The position numbers and the translations under genes were made by a program. From Bacillota bacterium (GTDB lineage: Bacteria > Bacillota > DTU025): a stretch of DNA of 9,872 nucleotides. Location of the stretch: positions 1 to 9,872 of the forward strand of contig DUWJ01000332.1 in NCBI GenBank assembly GCA_012842765.1. Reading direction: 5' to 3'. A model generated the notes under the pieces. It was given only the letters and a program-made list of their open reading frames with translations, was not told the origin of the DNA and ran no database searches. Positions 4,918 through 9,872 of the stretch are shown here, one piece after another. Position 1 is the stretch's first letter. Each line of letters begins with the position of its first letter.

Positions 4918-6420
4918 TTAAAACGGACCTCCGTAATCCGCAAATGGCAACATGATCGATGCCTTTCCCTGGTACATTGCCAAATATCTTTGGGCCGCCC
5001 GATCCCATGTGAAATTGGTCATGACATGGGGCCTGCCATTGGCCCTGATCTTCTCGATCTTAGAAGGGTCATCCATGTCAAGAATGCCCATTTTGACCAT
5101 GGCAGCAGCTAGTTCCTTGGGTTTACGTGGGGAAACCAGCTTGCCGGTGGCGTTTTCCTTGGCTTTGTCGATGTCAAGGACTGTATCGTTTATGCCCCCT
5201 ACTCTTGTGCCTATGGGAATCGACCCCATGCACATCGCCTCGAGCTGAACAAGGCCAAAGGGCTCGAAATTGGACGGAATCAGACAAAAGTCTGATGCTC
5301 CATAGTATTCCCTAGTAGTTTCCCTTCCTAAGTATCCTATGATCGCTCTTACGTTTTTCGGATACTTCTTCTCCATGTCCCGGGCCATGGCTTCGAGTAC
5401 TGGATCTCCCGAGCCTAGGACCACAACCCTCAAGTTCGGAATTAGCCTATCTGCCCCAGCAACCTCTCCATCGAAGATCATTCGGATTGCCTCAAACATG
5501 TGGTCTACGCCTTTTTGCTCCATATCGAACCGGCCAACATAAAAGTAGAGCGTTCCGTCTTCCATTCCATTTTCTTTGAGCAACGCAGCGCGGCGTTCCC
5601 TCCTTGGCATGCCGGCCCGTTCGAGTTTGGCCGGATCCCAAAAGGAATGATCCATCCCATTCCAAACGTAGGTCGCCTTTCCGGCATACTTCCCGAAAAA
5701 CTCATCCCATTCCTCACAAAGGTATGAGTAGCTGACGGTATTTAGATGGTCACAGACCCTACAGCCATACGTTTCGAGGTTGAACATTTCCCGCTTTCCC
5801 GAGATTTCGATTGATTCAGGGTCGATGAATTCCGATAGGCCCGCGTCCTCCATATCCTTCACGGCGATTTTTTCGCGGCAGATGCGGTGTATGGTGTAGG
5901 CCATGGGTATCTCGAGGTATTTTTTGGCTGCAGCTCCTCCCAACACGCAATGCCAATCATTGATGTGGGCCACATCCGGTTTCTTCCCTTCCTTCCCCAT
6001 GATCAAGTTGATTGCGGCAGGAAAGGCATAAGCGAATCGAAGTATCTTGGCCGTCAGCATCTCCCTTGGCATGTATACATCTGGGTGGTCCATAACCTCA
6101 TCACTCAACAAGAAAACGCGTACTCCATTTCGTTCCATTTCATACATGGTAATCTGCGTTGAAGCTGAACCTGCGTCCAGAGCAAACTTCCCGTACTTTC
6201 TGATTTTCAGCGTCTTCTCGGTCTTATGTATGCCGTGTGACGGCATGAAGACCATTACCTCGTTCTCCCTGGCTAGAGACTCCCCTATAGACGTGGCAGC
6301 TTCTGCAAGACCCCCAACACGTTTGGGCAGGTGTTCGAAGGTAGCAAGGCTAACAATCATGGATATCTGGCGGTGCATTTCCGGGATTTCCGGAAATGTG
6401 CCGCCCTTCCCTCCTCTCAT
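4918..6420 (-). CDS. glgA: Glycogen/starch synthase-like glycosyltransferase (GT5)
   Basis: The protein resembles glycogen synthases, which add glucose from ADP- or UDP-glucose to an alpha-1,4-glucan in the cytoplasm. Motifs in order: KRVGGLAE (33-40), the KxGGLA nucleotide-binding loop; HINDWH (152-157); WNGMD (253-257); GRFDMEQKG (296-304), carrying the catalytic Arg and Lys; and FEPFGLVQLEAM (385-396) with VGGINDTV (407-414). Two Rossmann-like halves of the GT-B fold are intact, and at 500 residues the length is normal. The start is uncertain. The ATG at 6420 lacks a ribosome binding site, and AGAGGAGG lies just inside it. The ATG at 6378 (MHRQISMIVSL) better matches the usual N-terminus but has an inverted repeat over it. 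galT follows by 18 bp, implying joint work on stored or exported polysaccharide. Glycogen synthase is the best guess, but the donor cannot be told from sequence. Confidence 0.8.
   Translation of the reverse strand: MRGGKGGTFPEIPEMHRQISMIVSLATFEHLPKRVGGLAEAATSIGESLARENEVMVFMPSHGIHKTEKTLKIRKYGKFALDAGSASTQITMYEMERNGVRVFLLSDEVMDHPDVYMPREMLTAKILRFAYAFPAAINLIMGKEGKKPDVAHINDWHCVLGGAAAKKYLEIPMAYTIHRICREKIAVKDMEDAGLSEFIDPESIEISGKREMFNLETYGCRVCDHLNTVSYSYLCEEWDEFFGKYAGKATYVWNGMDHSFWDPAKLERAGMPRRERRAALLKENGMEDGTLYFYVGRFDMEQKGVDHMFEAIRMIFDGEVAGADRLIPNLRVVVLGSGDPVLEAMARDMEKKYPKNVRAIIGYLGRETTREYYGASDFCLIPSNFEPFGLVQLEAMCMGSIPIGTRVGGINDTVLDIDKAKENATGKLVSPRKPKELAAAMVKMGILDMDDPSKIEKIRANGRPHVMTNFTWDRAAQRYLAMYQGKASIMLPFADYGGPF
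6376..6398. repeat. Perfect inverted repeat at the 5' end of the glycogen-synthase-like gene
   Basis: CATTTCCGG (6376-6384) and CCGGAAATG (6390-6398) form a perfect 9-bp inverted repeat around a 5-nt spacer. It covers the alternative ATG at 6378 and lies just downstream of the AGAGGAGG at about 6417-6410. As RNA it could hide that start codon; as DNA it could be an operator if transcription starts inside the annotated reading frame. Confidence 0.55.
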
Positions 6421-6728
6421 ATGAGTTTGGCACGCTTTTGCGATCCTCGCGGCTATAACCTAGCCGCCCCTTCAAGCCGCTTCCAGACGCTCGCTCTCTG
6501 CCAGGCCGTGTAAAGCGGCATGGAATCATCCTAAGCACTTCACAAACTGCTGACTTGCTTTAATATGCCCCATGCCATCACTTTCGGCTGCACGAAAAAT
6601 ATAATGAAATGCAGCCGTCACGCGGCCCTGGAATCATCGGGAGGGATGCGATATGTGGAGACTCCTTGAGACCGTAATGAGCCCGTTTTTCCGTTGGCAA
6701 GGGCGCACCTGCATCGTTATAGTCAGAC
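6421..6728. other. Gene-free interval with inverted and direct repeats
   Basis: I see no credible gene in these 308 bases; the short open frames on either strand are shadows or match no family I recognise. Two dyads are present: GCGGCTA/TAGCCGC with a 5-nt loop (6449-6467), and CGGCTGCA/TGCAGCCG (6585-6617) flanking an AT-rich 17-nt centre that reads TATAAT on the plus strand. A 10-bp direct repeat, TGGAATCATC, occurs at 6521-6530 and 6629-6638. The promoter for glgA-galT and the end of the chr transcript should lie here, but no standard -35/-10 pair and no U-tailed terminator stand out. Confidence 0.5.
6585..6617. repeat. 8-bp inverted repeat around an AT-rich centre
   Basis: CGGCTGCA (6585-6592) and TGCAGCCG (6610-6617) are perfect complements flanking a 17-nt A/T-rich centre. 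On the plus strand the centre contains TATAAT (6600-6605), but no matching -35 box lies 17 bp upstream and there is no plus-strand gene downstream. It could be an operator dyad, or a loose hairpin at the 3' end of the chr transcript, but no U-run follows the stem in the minus direction. Function is unassigned. Confidence 0.45.
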
Positions 6729-7250
6729 TCAGGAAAAGATGAGCGCTCCCAGAATCCCGCATACAGCAAGGACCAGGATGGGGTCGATCTTGCCTACAAA
6801 AACCATGACCGCTGCTGCAGCGGCTACTGCATATGAACGAGGTTCAGCCATCGACACCTTTGCTACGGATATTGCTGCGGCAGCTATCAGGCCCGCAACA
6901 GCCGGTCGCATGCCGACCTTGATCCTACTAAGCGTGGCGGTGCGCTCATATTTTCTAACAAGAGCAGCAAGAGCCAAGACAATGACTATTGATGGGGTTA
7001 TGACGCCTAGTGTAGCTACGATTCCACCTATTATCCCGGCAAGCTTGTACCCTACAAACGTGGCGCTATTCACGGCTATGGGCCCGGGTGTAACCTCGGC
7101 AATTGCGACCATGTCCGTGAATTCCGCCATAGTCAACCAGCCGCGCTTTTGAATAATGTCAGATTCAATCAGCGGCAGCATAGCATACCCGCCGCCGAAC
7201 GTGAAAAGCCCAACCTTGGCAAAACTGAGGTATATGTGGAGGAGGTTCAT
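6729..7250 (-). CDS. chrA: Chromate transporter family protein, second half-size subunit
   Basis: The 173-residue protein is a single CHR domain of the chromate ion transporter superfamily. Visible signatures are FTFGGGYAMLPL (16-27), GWLTMAEFTDMVAIAEVTPGPIAVNSATFVGY (about 37-68) and a row of hydrophobic segments to the C-terminus. Full-length ChrA proteins carry two CHR domains; this is the short type, normally encoded as a tandem pair that is thought to work as a heterodimer. Here the partner is the gene directly upstream, and their ATGA overlap (7247-7250) suggests coupled translation and equal amounts. Characterised members export chromate by proton- or sulfate-linked exchange, but the natural substrate of many Firmicutes pairs is unproven. 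Nothing else in the window points to metal resistance. Confidence 0.9.
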   Translation of the reverse strand: MNLLHIYLSFAKVGLFTFGGGYAMLPLIESDIIQKRGWLTMAEFTDMVAIAEVTPGPIAVNSATFVGYKLAGIIGGIVATLGVITPSIVIVLALAALVRKYERTATLSRIKVGMRPAVAGLIAAAAISVAKVSMAEPRSYAVAAAAAVMVFVGKIDPILVLAVCGILGALIFS

Positions 7251-7858
7251 CTTGAATCTCCTCCAATCCCGGTCAGAAGACCTGCCAATGCAGCAATGAC
7301 AACCACCAGCGCAGGGCTGATATGAAGCAAAGAAACCATTATCGCCGCAGCCGCGGCTATCGCCAATTCTCCGGCGGAGCGGATCACCGGTTTTCCTAGT
7401 TTTATGGCAGCGGACGCGATAAGGACTGCAACAGCTGGGCGTATGCCAGAGAAAATCGCCTGGACCACATCTAGCGAGGAGATTCGATCGAAGACCGATG
7501 CTATCATCAAGATTATTATTATAGATGGAATAATGCAGCCTGCTACAGATGCTGCGGCACCCGCAAAACCCCTTAGCGCATAGCCTACATATACGGACGT
7601 ATTGACGGCTATCGGGCCGGGTGCCGTCTGCGCAATTGCTAGCGCATCGATGAATTCATCCTTGGTGACCCAACCCTTCCTGTCAACCACGTCCTTCTGA
7701 ATTAAGGGAACCATCACATATCCCCCGCCTATGGTAAACGCACCTATTCTGAAGAATGTCCAGAACATGTCCCATAATGACGCCGATTTAGACCCGCCAT
7801 CGCCATTGTCCGTCTCTTTTTCACAGCATGTCATTCCAGAAACTTGTCGAGAATCCAT
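7247..7858 (-). CDS. chrA: Chromate transporter family protein, first half-size subunit
   Basis: This 203-residue protein is the partner CHR half. It shows FTIGGGYVMVPL (41-52), KGWVTKDEFIDALAIAQ (61-77) and APGPIAVNTSVYVGY (79-93), followed by several hydrophobic helices. Before the first helix it carries a polar N-terminal tail of about 28 residues (Cys, Glu and Asp-Gly rich) absent from the second subunit. Two starts are possible. The ATG at 7858 has GAGAGGA 7 nt upstream but overlaps the preceding gene by 28 bp; the ATG at 7834 would form a tidy ATGA overlap with that gene's stop but has a weak ribosome binding site. I keep 7858. The two halves resemble each other, consistent with an ancient tandem duplication giving inverted-topology partners. 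Confidence 0.9.
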   Translation of the reverse strand: MDSRQVSGMTCCEKETDNGDGGSKSASLWDMFWTFFRIGAFTIGGGYVMVPLIQKDVVDRKGWVTKDEFIDALAIAQTAPGPIAVNTSVYVGYALRGFAGAAASVAGCIIPSIIIILMIASVFDRISSLDVVQAIFSGIRPAVAVLIASAAIKLGKPVIRSAGELAIAAAAAIMVSLLHISPALVVVIAALAGLLTGIGGDSR

Positions 7859-8328
7859 TCTGATTTCCTCTCGTCATATTGTAGATCAAAGACTCTTCCA
7901 TCCTCAGTTCTTATCCTGTAGTTCACCTTTCCGCATCCGTTCAACCACCAGTCCCTCTCCTTCCGCTTTCCGCCCAACATAGCTTTATCGAAAGAAGTGA
8001 AATCCCTCCATTTGCTCATGACCGCCTCCACTTTGTGCTCCGTCCCCCGGTAATAAAAGGCTTTGGGATCCCCGCTTGCTTCATCTGCTCGGACACTAAT
8101 GGGGCGGCGAACAACCTTTACGACTTTCGGGCCCTCCCCCGCAACAGCCCGAGACGAGATCTCATCGATTGCGCGGCGCACGCTCATCACGCCCAAAAAC
8201 AGACCCACAAGAAAGCCGATTATCGTTCCCCATGGCCTAGTCCCTTGCTTTGAATCGACATAGCTGCCTATTACGAAGCCCATAAGGATGAAGCTCGCTA
8301 TTTCTACGGCAAGAAGCACACGTGTCAT
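7831..8328 (-). CDS. Membrane protein: AtpZ/AtpI-like helical hairpin plus DUF6504-like C-terminal domain
   Basis: The 165-residue protein has two parts. Residues about 6-52 form a two-helix hairpin (6-24 and 33-50) with GFVIGSYVDSKQGTRPWGTIIGFLVGLFLGV, the pattern of the AtpZ/AtpI-like family encoded beside F-type ATPase operons (G-x-x-LD-gt-P...G). Residues about 74-164 look like a DUF6504-type domain: FYYRGTEHKVE (91-101), SKWRDF, WWLNG (127-131), VNYRIRTEDGRVFDLQYD and WILDKFLE. The combination is, to my knowledge, unusual; no ATP synthase gene is nearby. The ATG at 8328 has GGAG 10 nt upstream and lies 30 bp after the VanW stop. The 3' end overlaps the CHR subunit gene, so the three-to-four gene set is likely one operon. 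Function unknown; domain calls are by eye. Confidence 0.7.
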   Translation of the reverse strand: MTRVLLAVEIASFILMGFVIGSYVDSKQGTRPWGTIIGFLVGLFLGVMSVRRAIDEISSRAVAGEGPKVVKVVRRPISVRADEASGDPKAFYYRGTEHKVEAVMSKWRDFTSFDKAMLGGKRKERDWWLNGCGKVNYRIRTEDGRVFDLQYDERKSEWILDKFLE

Positions 8329-8358
8329 AACATTTCAGCTCCATGCACAGCCATTCTT

Positions 8359-9789
8359 CTATCCCTGTGGTGGATCCACTATTAAAGGCAGACTCGGTTC
8401 CGGTTCGGTCGCTGTTGGCGCGGCAGTCGGACCAAGCACTACTACCTTAGGTTGAGGCTTGTAGCGATCCCGAGATATCAGCTCTCTCCTAGCCTCGACA
8501 CCGTCGACCTTGATAATGCGCCATACTGACACGACGTAGCCAGGCTTTCCATCACTTTCCACCCTCACAGATCCCGGGGGCGCCAGATAATCAACTCGTT
8601 CTATTGTGCTGGGTTCGAGCCTCTCTACAACCTCCGTGTATATGCTTACATCCATGTTGTCGGGCATATCCCCGTAAATCTTGAACGAAACAGTGTCACT
8701 CCCGACATACGATCGTATCAAGACATAATGGGCGGTCGTGTTCTTAATCTTGAGATCGATGGATCCGTACGAAACGGCAGCATCTCTTCCCATAGACACA
8801 TAGCTTATCGGCAATGAATGGTTTGTGCGGGACACGGGCTCCATCAGCCCGAGCAATGCAGCGTTGTATAGCGTAGTTGAAACCTGACATATGCCGCCGC
8901 CAACCCCGGGAACAAGCTGGGAATCGAAGATTATGTCCGCTTCCATGAACCCTCTCTCGGGGATCCTCGGACCAACCACGTCGTTGAAGGACATCACCTC
9001 GCCGGGAGCAAGCATCCTATTGTTCAGTTTTTGTGCCCCAAGCCTGATGTTATTCACCCGATTGGTTTTTCTCGCGTCGAACTTAGTTGTATATGCAGAT
9101 ATCAGGCGGCGAATGCCCTTGGCTTCGATGGATGCTGTGCTACATTTTGCAGGCATGCGCCTCACAGGAATCTCCAACTCCCGTGGCGACCGAGACGTAG
9201 TGGCCTTCCTTAGCGCATTGATGAACTCGACCGTGTCCAACAGCCAGCCATCTGAATCCGGCTCGATGGAAACACGGTCATCGTCATGTATGACGAGCCT
9301 TGCATCTACGGGAGCAGTCTCAACCTGCTGCGCCATGGCAAAGACAAAGTCTCGGAGCAGCTGCTCATCGACTGTCACAGTCCAGCTAATATTGTAACCC
9401 GACCGAGATATTGACGCTCTCTCAGCGATCCTTTCGCAGAAGTGACCAGACCGCCCCAAGCTATGAGCAGCCCTCAGGGCGGCTTCGAACTCGATCCTAA
9501 CCCCAAGATCGCCAGGGTTAACACGCCAGATAGCGTCTTGGCACCTCATTGAGATCGGAGACTCCTCATACTCCCGAACGAGTTCTTCCAGGCGCGAACG
9601 AGCCTCGGAGACAGTAAGATCTCCGACACTGACGCCGTCAATCGACACCCCCCGGCATATGCGCTCATTGTCGAAGAGCGCTGCCACTACGGCGCCCCTC
9701 GCACCCAGGCACATGCCTGCAGCCACAGCCGCGACAAAGATGAGCGCCAGGAGTATTGTCTTCCGCTTCCCACTAGTATCAATACGCAT
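8359..9789 (-). CDS. VanW family protein with N-terminal membrane anchor and G5-like tail
   Basis: The 476-residue protein starts MRIDTSGKRKTILLALIF, with one membrane helix at about 10-38, so the rest should lie outside the membrane. Residues about 75-187 resemble the YoaR-type putative peptidoglycan-binding domain. Residues about 235-375 form the VanW domain with its hallmark GVGGGICQVSTTLYNA (295-310). Residues about 384-453 look like a G5-type domain (VERLEPSTIERVDYLAPPGS...YVVSVWRIIK...KVVVLG), followed by a Pro/Thr/Glu-rich end. VanW is named after an accessory gene of a vancomycin-resistance cluster, but most homologues, including this one, have no van genes nearby, and the role is taken to be in cell-wall biology. 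I chose the ATG at 9789 because GGAGG lies upstream (spacing 13, rather long) and the next residues give a normal anchor. A GTG at 9858 would add 23 residues without clear support. Confidence 0.85.
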   Translation of the reverse strand: MRIDTSGKRKTILLALIFVAAVAAGMCLGARGAVVAALFDNERICRGVSIDGVSVGDLTVSEARSRLEELVREYEESPISMRCQDAIWRVNPGDLGVRIEFEAALRAAHSLGRSGHFCERIAERASISRSGYNISWTVTVDEQLLRDFVFAMAQQVETAPVDARLVIHDDDRVSIEPDSDGWLLDTVEFINALRKATTSRSPRELEIPVRRMPAKCSTASIEAKGIRRLISAYTTKFDARKTNRVNNIRLGAQKLNNRMLAPGEVMSFNDVVGPRIPERGFMEADIIFDSQLVPGVGGGICQVSTTLYNAALLGLMEPVSRTNHSLPISYVSMGRDAAVSYGSIDLKIKNTTAHYVLIRSYVGSDTVSFKIYGDMPDNMDVSIYTEVVERLEPSTIERVDYLAPPGSVRVESDGKPGYVVSVWRIIKVDGVEARRELISRDRYKPQPKVVVLGPTAAPTATEPEPSLPLIVDPPQG

Positions 9790-9872
9790 AAGAAATCTCT
9801 TGCCTCCGCAATATGAATAGGGTAAGGTTGTGACCAATATTACCACAAAAGTGAACACCCTTGCACGCCATG

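Noticed and set aside
6600..6605. Plus-strand TATAAT as a promoter
   Set aside because: There is no acceptable -35 box at 16-18 bp and no plus-strand gene downstream; it lies in the AT-rich centre of an inverted repeat.
6578..6769. 63-codon minus-strand frame in the gap after the chr genes
   Set aside because: It overlaps the 3' end of the second chr gene in another frame, shows no domain, and includes the inverted repeat at 6585-6617.
8359..9789. Vancomycin-resistance locus suggested by VanW
   Set aside because: No vanR/S/H/A/X-type genes are nearby; VanW-domain proteins with G5-like tails are widespread in Firmicutes without resistance clusters.

Overview
The window looks like an origin-proximal chromosomal segment from a Bacillota (Firmicutes/Clostridia-like) bacterium. 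Three things point there: the block mscS - DUF951 - ychF - rpsF - ssb, which matches the conserved neighbourhood next to parB/Spo0J in many Firmicutes; a near-perfect parS centromere site at 3396-3411; and strong GGAGG-type ribosome binding sites. I cannot name the species. All recognised genes lie on the minus strand, so transcription runs right to left. In related genomes these genes are transcribed away from oriC, so the origin is probably off the right edge (inference). No transposon, CRISPR array, tRNA, rRNA or clear prophage is visible.

Layout in transcription order (right to left). (1) 9789-6729: an envelope/ion module. A membrane-anchored VanW protein is followed after 30 bp by a small two-helix membrane protein with an AtpZ-like N-terminus and a DUF6504-like C-terminus. 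Its 3' end overlaps the first of two half-size chromate-type (CHR) transporters, and the two transporters overlap each other by an ATGA. (2) 6421-6728: about 300 bp without a gene, holding inverted and direct repeats. (3) 6420-3892: a sugar-nucleotide module, a GT5 glycogen-synthase-like glycosyltransferase and a GalT-like nucleotidylyltransferase 18 bp apart. (4) 3748-3413: a small four-helix 'phage holin superfamily IV' membrane protein, followed directly by the parS site and then a stem-loop terminator. (5) 3277-899: an mscS - DUF951 - ychF operon with overlapping genes. (6) A weak terminator, a promoter with a perfect TATAAT box, a hairpin leader resembling the S6:S18 autoregulatory site, then rpsF and ssb. 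ssb runs off the left edge, and rpsR would be expected beyond it.

Most of this is housekeeping. The points most worth a second look are the parS site, a roughly 50-residue Gly/Ser/Asp-rich insert in the nucleotide-binding domain of YchF, the AtpZ-like/DUF6504-like fusion linked to VanW and the CHR pair, the ambiguous start of the glycogen-synthase-like gene with a perfect inverted repeat across it, and the rpsF leader. I did not find convincing evidence of a wholly new multi-gene system.
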